A stretch of 64,000 bases of DNA from Arachis hypogaea (lineage: Eukaryota > Streptophyta > Magnoliopsida > Fabales > Fabaceae). Shown here piece by piece: positions 1 to 10,755 of this stretch (its first letter is position 1; the number at the start of each line of letters is the position of its first letter). A program made the position numbers and the translations under genes. The stretch covers positions 118,646,449 to 118,710,448 of the forward strand of contig NC_092047.1 of NCBI RefSeq assembly GCF_003086295.3, given 5' to 3'. The notes under the pieces are model-generated. The model had not been told where the DNA came from. It was given only the letters and a program-made list of their open reading frames with translations, and searched no databases.

Positions 1-37
1 TTAAGCTGAATATTTTATCCTTCTAAACTGTTGGCAG

Positions 38-1607
38 GGAAATGCAAGAAAGGCTTAGGAGTTTGAGTGAAGATGAAAATAAGCAGAAGTAATTTCTTCC
101 TCATTTAATTATTAGATTCATTTTCCAGCCTACCTTCATTAGGGAAAAATAAACTGTTATCACTCATTGATGACCTTTTACACATTCTGAATCAATTTTT
201 TAGGTTCCTTTTTGTGACTGAAGAAGATATTAAGGCCGTACCTTGCTTCCAGGTGAGGTCCTGTGTTGCACTCCCCCCTTCTAATTTTCACTATGAACAT
301 TGCTGTGTTCTTTTTGTGCTGATTACTATTGAGCTTTACTTTCTATTAAAACCAGTGAATTCTAACGTGCAGAATGAAACCCTGATAGCAATTAAAGCTC
401 CACATGGAACCACCCTAGAAGTCCCTGATCCCGAGGAAGTAAGTTCAAGCCATATATTTAGTGATGGGAGGTTTGTGATCTTAAAACTGGTGTTTCTGAG
501 CATGATGGAGAATTGTTGCTTCTATATGCATCAGGCTGTTGACTATCTGCAGAGGAGATATAGGATCATTCTTAGAAGTACTATGGGGCCCATTGATGTT
601 TACCTTATCAGGTACAGAGTATAGCTGCCTCAGTCGGCTGGTACTACTGAATATTTTCATTTTTTTTTTGTTTTTCTTCCAATGTTAACTTTCTTTACTT
701 GTTTCTGTTATTTCCTATTGACTATTTTGCCGAGGTTGTAATATTTTTCACTCACTTTCTAATCATTTTATCTGGTAATGCAATTTCCATTTAATCATTG
801 CAACTTCTAAACTATTTTAGTCAATTCGAAGAGAGATTTGAAGAGATAAATGGTCCTGAGCCCCCTGTGAGCCTCCCGCTTCCTTCGAGTTCAGGGTCCA
901 ATGAACCACCAGTGGCAGAAACAGTTCCTGCCGAGTGCAGTGCAAAAGGACTAGAACCTCAACCTCAGATCCCCTCTCACACGTACTCTGATCTAAACAC
1001 ATCACAAGACTTTGGTGGGGGCATGATGAAGATTGTCCCTTCAGATGCTGATGTAAGTAAATCATAACCAACATGATTTTATCTTGAACTAAAAGGTGGG
1101 AAGTGAGGTAATACCATGATAGTGAGAAGGGAACTAGCTTAATATCTTATTAAATAGGACACATCTGCTATATGTGAGAGGTTCCATCCTCACCTTCAAG
1201 GTAGTTTTATTGGCTATATTAGTATAAATCCCGTCATAATGAACACGTTCTTCTGATGGTAAGTTATGATCCTTCAGTTGTTTTTTCATGTTTCTTCCTA
1301 TTGCATTGCTGACCATGGTGTAATATTTGTAGAATGATGCAGATTATTGGCTTCTATCAGATGCTGACATTAGCATAACAGATATGTGGAGAACAGATTG
1401 TATCCTTCATGTCGAATGCTTTTTGCGCCTTTCCTTTTATTATTATGTCTTCTATTAAGTAATCCTGAACTTAACAAAACAGCTAGTGTTGATTGGAATG
1501 GGGTAGACATGCTTCATCCCGACTTCGGAAGTATCCCTAGGCCTCAAACTCCATCATCTGGGATCGCTGAAACTCCATCCACTGTAACTAATCCTAATCA
1601 AAGGTGA
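38..1607 (+). CDS. E2F: E2F transcription factor, 3' part (gene enters from the left edge)
   Basis: The C-terminal half of a plant E2F, a nuclear factor that pairs with DP and controls S-phase genes under retinoblastoma-related repression. Exons read by eye with GT-AG borders: 38-88, 204-252, 373-438, 535-611, 821-1052, 1333-1399 and 1483-1607, stop TGA. Joined, they keep one frame. Visible parts: the end of the leucine-zipper/coiled-coil (MQERLRSLSEDENKQK), the marked-box core (FVTEEDIKAVPCFQ, NETLIAIKAPHGTTLEVPDP, YRIILRSTMGPIDVYL), a proline-rich linker, and the acidic C-terminal transactivation/RBR-binding region with DYWLLSDADISITDMWRTD and DWNGVDMLHPDFG. This composition fits the activator type (E2FA/E2FB) rather than the DEL type, which lacks the C-terminal region. 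The N-terminal DNA-binding domain lies outside the window. Family assignment is firm; the choice of A or B is not made. Confidence 0.93.
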
Positions 1608-2525
1608 TTATATTAGAGACAACGGTTAGCTTTCAGCTATTGCACAGAGATAATGTACTAAAATAGAGTAGTTGCTAGCCTTGGGAATATGAGGATGCTC
1701 GTTAGTTGTTGAATGTCAAGATGCGAATTGCTGAAATACTTCATCGATGTCATGACCGTCTGCTATAACTTATAACTAAACTAGTTACGGACGATATACT
1801 ATGCTCATGGAGGATTCAGCAATGAAGTAGAGTGGTGACAGCTGGTAATTATTACAGCAAATGTTGCTACTTTGCCAAATGCAAACTTAGGTAGACTCCA
1901 CAATCATAATCTGGTTATATGATTGACCATGTTTATCAAAGTCTGCGGCATCTTGGGTCCAATTTCTCAATAGAACAGAGGAACTATGTAGATGCTGAGA
2001 GCAGACAAAACTGCCAACAGTGTCCTGTTATTATGGTAGGATAGGTCCATCATTCTTGCTGTTTGTAAACATTGCATTAACAGTGGCGACACTATCATAT
2101 CAAACATTTCCCTCTACATTGGTCTTCAATTCATTTCTTCATTAATTTATTTTTTATATGGATGGTGATTGCTGAACTCATTGGAGCTTTCTGGAAACTA
2201 ATAAAGCACACCTGGGGATGAAGACGTTCAATTATTGGAATTGTAGCTTCAGGTATCTCTAACCTAAGCAAAACACTGATTTTCAAACTGCAGTAATGGT
2301 TATGGCCCAAATCTTTTATTGTTTCTTGTTACTTTGTGTGTTCATCTATTTATTGTCTCACAGTGGTCCATTTTATTTAGGGTTAAAGATAAGATAATTA
2401 ATTGTTATGGCTAAAAGTTGGCGTTGAAGATAATGTACTGTTACTTCTACAGTTCTGCTTCTGGGGTAAGATGTGGTTGAGATGAACAGAGTCTTAAAAT
2501 TGGCCTTGTAAAAAGAACAAAAAAA
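1608..2525 (+). other. E2F 3' UTR and downstream flank
   Basis: Non-coding stretch after the E2F stop codon, less A+T-rich than the DNA beyond 2600. An AATAAA motif at 2200-2205 is a candidate polyadenylation signal. The end of the transcript cannot be fixed from sequence; a poly-A run follows at 2518-2534. Confidence 0.45.
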
Positions 2526-2529
2526 AAAA

Positions 2530-4091
2530 AAAAAGACGAATCAATGTACGGATTAGAAGATTTGTTGATACTTCATTTTCATATGAATTTTGCATTAGAA
2601 GGAACTGTAATTACCAGTACATGAAATGCTATGTTCTGAGTACATAGATTAAAATTAAACTATAATTTAGTACTAAGTGATTTGATATCACCATTATAAC
2701 ACGCGTTAAGTATATTTAATAAGGACTAATAATGTATTTGTCTGTTTTGTTTTTTAACGGGAAACGAAAGGAAAAAAAACTCGGCAAAATTTACTATATC
2801 ATTTTTATTGGATATATAAATGATAAATTGATTAAATTGTGCTGAATATTATGAAGTGCTAATTATTTTTTGGTAATGAATTGGAGGAGTGTGTTATGCA
2901 TAATTATGGAAAATTTGTGTTTTTTATGGATATAGAGACAATTTTTTTTAAATTAAAAACTACAAATCAAATGTTCGGATTTAGGTAGGGGTAGAAAACC
3001 AAGGGTTGGTTTTGGATAAAGAAAACAAAAAAAAATTAAAAAACTTAAATCAAAGAATTCAATTTGCATGTTCAAAAAATTTTTTAAAATTAAAATACAA
3101 ATCTAATTCTTAAATTGATAAACCTTTTTTTAAATAAAAACTATAAATTTGAGGCTAAAATTTTTATATATGAATAATTTTAATGTGAAATATAAAAATA
3201 TTTGATCATTTTAGTGTTTTATACGATTGTGGTGATAACACAAAACGTCATTAATGTTTTATAATAAAAAAAATTAATTATGAAAGAATAAAACGTTACT
3301 AATATTTTATAATAAAAAATATTATTTTAATTAAAAAAATATAAAATGTGAGTGACATTTTGTAAATGACCATAGTGTTTAACACACAATTTGATTCTTT
3401 ACATGACCATAGTAGTATTTAACACATAATTTAATTCATTACGAAAAATTTTACTCTTAACAATATAATATTAAAAAAAATTCTAAATTTGATCTTCAAA
3501 TTTATAATATCTATACAAAATAAAAATACATTTAACTTTTTACATTAGTCAAAAACACTAACCGTACTACAATAAAAAATACACTAAGCCTATTATGAAG
3601 ATCATCGAAGTTGACAAAAAACGCAGAAAGCGATATGTCCACTTTTTGTCTTTGGCATGACATGGTCTCTATTCTATTCGTTTCCAACTAAACGTGCTCT
3701 TAACTTTCCGCTCAGCTTCCTAACATCTTTTTTTGTTAATCTTTTAATAAATTCTGAATTGGTCAAAAACATAGGAAAATTGATGTTATTAATATTACTT
3801 ACTAGCTTCTTATTATTATTATTAAATACTAAGAGAATATGAAAATATTGAAAAGGAAAAATAAAGACAATATATATATAAAACAGTAAACAATTGCATA
3901 AAACTAAACCGTTAGAACAAACAGAGAGCAACGTGTTTAATTGTCCCCCTTATGTTGTGTATTCCAATTTTCATTGAAATAGATTCCACTCATAGTTTCT
4001 TCAAAACACCGCGTTTTCCCCATTATTTGATCAAAACACATCAAAACCTTAAAAAGTAAAACACACTTTTTTCTTACACCCACTCCAACCC
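2530..4091. other. A+T-rich intergenic DNA
   Basis: No coding signal on either strand; the short open frames here are low-complexity A+T sequence. A TATATATATAAAA stretch near 3871-3885 could be the TATA box of the next gene, about 210 bases before its ATG, but this is weak. Confidence 0.5.
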
Positions 4092-4610
4092 ATGGAACAT
4101 TCCGCCGCCGCCACCACCGCCACACCAAAAAAATCACACCTCAACTTAGACAAACTCCCCAACAAATCCTCCTCTTCTTACACTTCCCTCAAAGACATGC
4201 TTCCTTTCACCGCCGTGAACTCCCCCTCCCCAACTCCCACCGCCGCCGCCACTGCCGCCTCATCCTCCAGTGGCGGTGGCAGCATATCCATTCGCAACCG
4301 GCTTGTGAAGCAGGCTGCTTGGGCTTACCTCCAGCCCATGTCACCTTCACCATGTAGCCCATCAGGCCCAAACTTCATCGGCCGCCTACGCCTCAGATTC
4401 GAATCCGTCAGCCGCCGCCACCGCCGCCGCAACGCCATTATTCCTTGCCTGAGCTTCGTATCTGACATAGTTGCTTGTTTCAACCGAGTTTTCCAATATA
4501 TAGTTCACGCAATCACTGGCCAAGTATCAATCTTTTACTTTTCTCTCTCAAATGCAACCTCAATATTCATTAAGGGGAAAATTGATTATTGTTTTTATTT
4601 TTTGGGTTGA
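4092..4610 (+). CDS. Small plant-specific protein of unknown function
   Basis: The frame opens with ATG in a favourable plant context (CCC ATGG) and has strong G+C and codon bias in its first 430 bases against A+T-rich flanks. The protein has a Ser/Ala/Pro-rich N-terminus containing SYTSLKDMLP, an Ala/Thr-Ser-Gly low-complexity stretch, then the core ISIRNRLVKQAAWAYLQPMS (about residues 75-94), an Arg-rich patch (about 105-122) and a hydrophobic segment near 123-144. I recall small uncharacterised Arabidopsis proteins with the same RNRLVKQAAWAYLQPMS core; no function is known to me. The last 28 residues look intronic: a possible donor GT at 4524, just after ITGQ, could splice to an exon I cannot identify, so the 3' end is uncertain. 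Confidence 0.75.
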   Translation: MEHSAAATTATPKKSHLNLDKLPNKSSSSYTSLKDMLPFTAVNSPSPTPTAAATAASSSSGGGSISIRNRLVKQAAWAYLQPMSPSPCSPSGPNFIGRLRLRFESVSRRHRRRNAIIPCLSFVSDIVACFNRVFQYIVHAITGQVSIFYFSLSNATSIFIKGKIDYCFYFLG

Positions 4611-5246
4611 CATGAAACATCACTTTGATTGGATAAATGCAGAATTTATTTTAACGTTATCACTAAAGATTGATGGAATTTACACTTTAGCTTGATTTAT
4701 AAACCTTAGTCATAGATGCAATTATTGCTTATGCTATAGGATTCTAAGAAGTTGTAACAAAAATAATAATGATCACAATAATAAGAGTTTAATTTTGATA
4801 TATAAAAAGTGTAAAGAATTTTACATAATATTGGATCAAATTAATGCTCTTAAATAATTTTGACAATATACATTTAGATGATTATGTAAAATTTTTTTCA
4901 GTAAATAAAAATTAAATTCTAATAATAATATAAAATCCCTTATTGATTAGCTCTTCCAATTTATTATTAGTAGGTGTTCATGCATTTGTAGCATTCTAGC
5001 TAAGGAAAAGATAAAAATTTACGTGCAATTATTTTTATATAAAAATAATAATTAAAAAATGTTAGATAATTTTGATATATTTAATTAAAATGAAGTTATA
5101 TCAATGAGTCGAAAGTTTTGGATTTTATTAGAAAAAGAATTAAAAAATGACAACAAAAATGGGCCTAATACCAACTTCCCCATTTTTTTTATTTTTTATT
5201 TTTCTAAAAACAGGGAATAAGGTGACTTTGACCTACACAACTTTGC
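4611..5246. other. A+T-rich intergenic DNA between convergent genes
   Basis: Separates a plus-strand and a minus-strand gene whose 3' ends face each other. No gene, RNA or repeat is recognisable; it should hold both 3' UTRs. Confidence 0.4.
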
Positions 5247-7728
5247 TTATTCTTGATCACGAAATGGTGTTCGTGGGGTACGAGGACTTTGTTGTGAGCC
5301 TTCTAACCTTCTTAGCCTTGCACGAGCTTTGTTGATTCTTTCCCTCACACTACTATCATCCATGCCGAAGGACTCGCCGTCGTCCTCGACCTCCGTGTTA
5401 TTGGCTCGGGACTTAGGAGTCCCCCGGTGGATAATTGTGGTGGCGCTCGGCGACGACGGCGGGCTTGGTGGCCACTTCTTAGTCTTGCTTAGGGAAGGAA
5501 TTTGCTTCAACTTATTAATTGGTGTTGGTTGTGTTGATATAGGCACTTCTTGTTGCTCCTCCTTTTTCTGCAATGCGTAGCACGTTCCTCATTTCTCTCT
5601 AGCGATCATATACTATTGGATATTTTTGTCCTTTTCAAATGGTTATTTTGAAATCGACTATATTACGTGTATATTAAAATCAGCTACTAAAGTCAGCCAT
5701 TGGTATAAAATATATGTTAGAGAATAAATACATATAGAAAATAAGTTAAACTGCTTATACACAAATATATTGGTGGCTGATTTCAGTGGCCAAATTTAAT
5801 ATACAAATAGCATTTTTGTTTTGCAATAGAGAGAGTATATAATATATTTATATTCGGCTATGACTTTTGTAGTTAATTTTAGTGTATAAATAATATTTTT
5901 ATATATAATTCTACGAGGCCACTATCTATGACTTGTGGTAAAAAAAATTGAGATACGCTATTTATTATTTAGATGAACTATTGTTGTACAAATTTTAGGT
6001 TTTAAACAACAAATTTTATTTTCGAATAAAATATTTCAAAGACAAAAAGAATTAAAGACCTTCCTCTATATCTCATCCTTGAGTACAAATACTAATTCCT
6101 TTTAAATTTTTTTGGAGATTGTGATATGCCTTTTCACGCCTGCTTCTGCATATATAGAATGAGATTTGTTTTAATAAACTATCAATATAACATGAGTTTT
6201 GTTTTGAAAAATATTATAAAAGTTAATAAAATACTTTTATATGAACTTCCCCTATTATTTCTTTTTAATTTTTCAAATTTTTTTAAATTTAAAAACCAGT
6301 TTACCAAAAAGACAATGAATTGGTTAAAAAAAATTGTAAAATTGAAATTAGGGTTTGTTACCTGATTATTAGTGGCGGCAGGAGGATTAGCAGTCATTCT
6401 AACGGATTGAGAAGCCACATATTGAAGAGCCTGAACAAAAGCACCACTTCCATATTGTGCTGCAATTTGCCAATAAAAGAGGATATAGTCCTTTGCCCTT
6501 GCCTTAAATTCTAGTATTTTTCTGTCTATGTCACTCTCATGCCTTGATATAATAGGCTTCAATATTGTTTCATAAATAACAGTTGTTCCCTGCATTACAA
6601 CAATATTTGGAAAAAAAAAAATCAACATCATGAATGAAGAAATTAATGTTATTGAATGAATTTATTAAAACTACTCATACAAAGATGCTAGTTAATGATT
6701 CGACATATTTGATTAAAAAACTGTCATCTGATAATTATTAACTATTAATTTTTGTCATGTATGAAAATAACTGCATGCAAGTTTTCATCCCTTTGAGTAT
6801 ATAAGACGAATGAGATTAGTTTACCTTGGTTTTGTTATTCCAAAGGTAGACGAACATAAAAATCTTTGCCTCTCCATAGAATGGCAACCTTCACAAAGTT
6901 TAAGTGTTAATTACTTGAGGAAGCTAAGATCAAAAGCCTTAATTTGTGTTATAATAATAGTAATATTATTATAGATATGTATTTCAAATTTTTAATAAAT
7001 TCAGTTGCTAGCAATAGAATAGAGGAGAAATTATTAAAGAAGTTCGAAGTTACCATCCAAAAAATATGTCTACAAACTTCTCTATGATTGTGTAAAGTGC
7101 CACAATGGTCCTGCAAATAAAAGGGTGAAAACTTGGGCTTAAATTGAAATCCATCATAAAGGTTACATAATTAAAATCAACATTATTTCTTGGTATTCCA
7201 AATCTATTTGACATGAAAATCAATATCATCATGTAACAGGTAGAATTAGTATATGGTCTGTTATTTCATCCAAATTAGTGTCCTGTTTGTTCTGTTTTTT
7301 CCCCATTTAGGGTTCAAAAGAAGATACTTTTCTTGGCAAAAATTTCGAGCTCCCATTTCTATTATTATGTACATATTGATACAAAGATAGAACAAATAAA
7401 AGAGAATGTACTAAATACATGAAACAAGCAAAAAAGAATAAAAAATTGTTCTCCAAATTCAGAAAAAATTAATTTGCAAAAGAATGAGGAATTAATTTCT
7501 ATACCAGTATTTACACCAGAATCGAAGTTCTTCAATGTCAACCTTATTTTTCTCCACTGTTTTATAGCATTCGAATCCAGGGTATGCATACCCGAAGATG
7601 AGGCTGCAAATCCAAAAATTAATTAATTAACTAACTAACAACATAATTAAGATAGCATTAATAATAACACAAACAAAGAAAGAAGACAACACTTACATAA
7701 GTAACCGAGTAAGAAAGTCCCCTATCAT
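5247..7728 (-). CDS. HVA22: HVA22-like protein (TB2/DP1/REEP family), six exons
   Basis: Membrane-shaping protein of the reticulon-like DP1/REEP/Yop1 family, acting in the tubular endoplasmic reticulum; the barley founder HVA22 is ABA and stress induced. Coding exons in transcript order: 7728-7697, 7603-7505, 7110-7054, 6888-6825, 6589-6362 and 5567-5247. All have GT-AG borders and join in one frame to 266 residues. The TB2/DP1/HVA22 region covers about residues 11-110: LIFGYAYPGFECYKTVEKNK, ELRFWCKYW, a hydrophobic hairpin segment, LPFYGEAKIFMFVYLW, then GTTVIYETILKPIISRHESD and a helix ending LQYVASQS. The C-terminal 105 residues are a Pro/Ser-rich tail with the basic stretch RERINKARARLRRLEG, as in the longer plant HVA22-like i/j/k group. 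Start: the first ATG (7728) gives the family N-terminus MIGDFLTRLL. The last intron (5568-6361) contains a dispersed repeat. Confidence 0.92.
5640..5945. repeat. Dispersed repeat inside the last HVA22-like intron
   Basis: Sequence with phrases such as GGTGGCTGATTTCAGTGGCC and CAAATAGCATTTTTG that I remember as recurring in legume intergenic DNA, probably a transposon terminus. Its class and exact ends are not determined; it may have entered the intron without breaking the gene. Confidence 0.4.
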
Positions 7729-8273
7729 ATTTTTTTTTTTTTTGTAACAACACAATCCGAGGAAACCCTAAAAAAAATTCAAATCAAACTATCAAAATCA
7801 CAACTCAAAAAAATATTTTGTTACATACAATTACTATAACAATTAAGTCTTATCGCACTAGGTGAGATCAATCTTCGCATACATACGAAGAATAATAATT
7901 TTTCAGTTCGATTTTATTTTTCAATTTTCGAAATTATATATGAACATTGCAAAGATTTTGTGGAGGCATTGATACCTTATTGAAATGATGATAACTGAAA
8001 ATTGGAAAATGAGGAGGGTCAGATTCAGAGGCACCACAAAAGGTTCAAACCGCTCTTTGGTGGGGAATTGGGGTGCCCCTAAAACCCAACCTCTAAGGTA
8101 GGTTATTTAATAAGTTTATTAAAAAAAAAAAGAAATTATACTTTAGAAAAATGATTGGGTTTAATCCTCTTTGAAGAATGGCCTCTGATTCTCTCTTTCT
8201 ATTAGAGAGAAAAAATGCTCCAAGAAGCCTTAGATTTGAGGCAACTACAAAGCTTCAAAGCCATATATATAGG
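7729..8273 (-). promoter_or_regulatory. HVA22-like 5' leader with probable leader intron and TATA box
   Basis: Upstream of the ATG on the minus strand, a less A+T-rich leader (about 8105-7979) ends in AATAAG followed by GTATCAA. A pyrimidine-rich acceptor ending in AG near 7771 precedes GGTTTCCTCGG. This suggests a 5' UTR intron of about 200 bases. CCATATATATAGG at 8261-8273 is a plausible TATA element, with CT-rich sequence below it. All inferred from sequence shape only. Confidence 0.45.
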
Positions 8274-9950
8274 AGTAGTAGTTACTACATTTAAGAAAAA
8301 TTTGAAAAAAAATAATAATTAATTTTTATTTACCTTTTTTTAATAATTTAAAATTGGAATAAAATTTGAGGAGGGAGATTGGTGTAAAGGTATCTCTTTG
8401 TAGCGACGCTTCCCTTTAATTTTGGGATGCAACTATTTTGAGAGAAATTTTTTAATTTTGAATTTTATTTTTTATTTTTTTGAGAATATTTGTGGATGAT
8501 GAGAAATTAGGGGGTGTATTTACAAGATTAGTTAGTGTTTAAATATAGAATTAATTAGTTTATAGGTATTTTTTGTTGATTGAATGATGGTATATGAGAC
8601 AACTGGTGAGTGGTGATAAATTGGTGATAGTCATGTTATTCATTCAATTAGGCTTTGTCATTGGTCCTAATTTTATTTGTTTTCAACGAAACAAACATCA
8701 TTAATTATTTTCTGAAGCTAACTCCATATACCAAATGAAGATTGATGTTCAGAGAGTTATTTGACTAAGTACTTATAAATTGTGATTAACCCAAAATTTA
8801 AATATTTTATTTGAAATTACACGTGTATGACTTGGTGGCTTATTATTTAGTTCCTTAATTAAAAAATTTAGAGTTAGATTCCACCTTAAATATGAAAATA
8901 TCTTGTGACTGCTGACAAGTCCTTGTTTATGGATCATCCTTGATTGAATGACCTGAATGAATAAAAGTAATAGAAATATTTACTAATATAATTTGTCATT
9001 ATATTTTTTTATAATTTAATTTTCACACATTATCACTATTATTGTCATAGACAATGAATCATATATTATTATTATATTATAAAAAATAACTAACTTTTAA
9101 ATGTATTACTTAAAAAATAATCTAAATAAATAAATTTAATTAATTGTTAGTATATTAAAATAATTTTTCCCTAGACAAAAGAAAAAGGATATACAACCCC
9201 TTGATTCAAATTTTTAATCACGAAAAACATGAAATATCGTACCATCCAACTTGTTTAATTCTAATTTTTAAAAAATAAGCTCTATATTAAAAAAGAAAAT
9301 TCCAAAATTGATAATATTATTGGATTACACGTTTGTAATCTATAAAAAAATGTCAATTTTCCGATATCAAATTTGCTTTAACTTTTCTTTTAAGATAAAT
9401 TTTTAACATTTTAAAATTATTTATATTATTTAAATTAAATATTAACTTTTATTTTTTTCAGTAAATTAAACATAAAAAATTTAGGTACAGTACTAGCAAT
9501 CACTATAAAAAAAAGAAAGACTAAATAACTAATAATTTTTTTGAATAATATAAATAATTATTAATTAAATTAAAATACATTATATTTTTAAATTATTCAC
9601 CTAAATTTTAATATTAAAATAATTATCCACACACCTAATAAAATAAATATTCGATATATTCATTATTTATATTATTTAGCATTTTTATTGTCTACTTATA
9701 CTTTTCCATAAAAAAAACCTAGATACTAAACATTTTTTTTCTTGCAAGCAAGTCCTTATGATTAATTCACGTGCAGAACACAAATAAATTGAGAACATTT
9801 TTTATTTTTTTCTTTATAAATTTATTTAATAAGATTCGACCTCAATACTTTTAAATAAAAAAAATTATACCATTTAAATTATAACTATTTTTTTATAAAT
9901 TTTTTTTAATTAAAAGTAAGATTCGAATCCAAAACTTTTAAATAAAAATA
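8274..9950. other. A+T-rich intergenic DNA
   Basis: Between the divergent HVA22-like and OVATE genes. Long A/T runs and no open frame of substance. Nothing recognised. Confidence 0.45.
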
Positions 9951-9954
9951 AGAG

Positions 9955-10106
9955 GAATGTTAGGGAACTAGCAATTTTGGTGTTTTGTAACTATCAATTG
10001 GTCATCAATAATATTTTTAATGGTATGAGATTACATCTAATAATAAAAGATCATTCACTTTTATTTTGATAGTTAAGTGCTGGTCAGAAAATACAAAAGT
10101 TAATCG
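9955..10106. mobile_element. MITE, family copy 1 of 4, in the OVATE promoter
   Basis: About 150 bases shared in sequence with 32482-32608, 40174-40305 and 59757-59925. Common phrases are GTCATCAATA, TTTAATGGTATGAGATT, ATCTAATAATAAAA, CACTTTTATTTTG and a final segment with GTGCTGGT. There is no coding capacity. I recall a very similar MITE being abundant in Arachis. Terminal repeats are degenerate, so the borders are approximate. It ends about 22 bases before the TATA box of the OVATE gene. Confidence 0.65.
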
Positions 10107-10127
10107 TTTAAATTATAACTAGTTAAC

Positions 10128-10200
10128 TTATAAAAACCCCTCCTACCTTCACTTTCTTCAACTCATTCCTTTATCATCTTTCTTTCTCTCTCTCTGTCTC
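10128..10200 (+). promoter_or_regulatory. Core promoter and leader of the OVATE gene
   Basis: CTTATAAAAACC at 10128-10139 is a good TATA box. It is followed by a pyrimidine-rich stretch (CTTTCTTCAACTC, then TTTCTTTCTCTCTCTCTG) running to the ATG, typical of plant Y-patch/initiator regions. The predicted leader is only about 40 bases. Confidence 0.6.
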
Positions 10201-10755
10201 ATGGCTGCTAGCTCGAGAAGAAAGCTTACTCTGAACAATGTTTCTGTGAAGCTTGGTTGTGGAAGCTGCAGAAGAAGAAAACCCAAGCTTCTTCTTCACT
10301 TCCTCTTCAATCGAAAACCAAACAACCACCACCATAACCATTCTTCTTCTTCTTACGACACAAGCACCACCACCACCACCACCACCACCACATTCTCTCC
10401 TTTCTACGACGACGACAACAACAACATGATGAAGACTCATCATCATCAGAAGAAGAAGCAGCATTCTACTGTTAAGGGTTTCGGAAGAGTTGGAAGTGAA
10501 GGTAGTGTTGCTGTTGAGAAAGATTCTGAGGATCCTTTCTTGGATTTCAAGCATTCAATGCTCCAAATGATTCTTGAGAATGAGATTTATACTAAGCAAG
10601 ATCTTAGCGAGCTTTTGAACTGTTTCCTTCAGCTGAATTCGCCTCATCACCATGCTGTTATTCTTAGAGCTTTCACTGACATCTGCAATGGCGTCTTCTC
10701 TAATTCACTTCAAACCTTTCATCATCACTTCAACCGTAAGTCACGTGACTTCTAG
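10201..10755 (+). CDS. OFP: OVATE family protein
   Basis: Plant-specific transcriptional repressor family that acts in the nucleus with TALE homeodomain and TRM proteins and influences organ shape. Intronless, 184 residues, usual for short OFPs. The OVATE domain spans about residues 109-166: SEDPFLDFKHSMLQMI, IYTKQDLSELLNCFLQLNSP and HHHAVILRAFTDI. Upstream are an Arg/Lys cluster (about 22-38; RRRKPK could be a nuclear localisation signal), a nine-Thr run (about 56-64), an acidic/Asn stretch and His runs encoded by simple CAC/CAT triplets. The ATG is the first in frame and sits right after the CT-rich leader. The protein ends shortly after the domain with NRKSRDF, which fits the family. Subgroup not assigned. 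Confidence 0.93.
   Translation: MAASSRRKLTLNNVSVKLGCGSCRRRKPKLLLHFLFNRKPNNHHHNHSSSSYDTSTTTTTTTTTFSPFYDDDNNNMMKTHHHQKKKQHSTVKGFGRVGSEGSVAVEKDSEDPFLDFKHSMLQMILENEIYTKQDLSELLNCFLQLNSPHHHAVILRAFTDICNGVFSNSLQTFHHHFNRKSRDF

Noticed and set aside
3657..3842. Small hydrophobic plus-strand frame
   Set aside because: A+T-rich low-complexity translation with no conserved feature.
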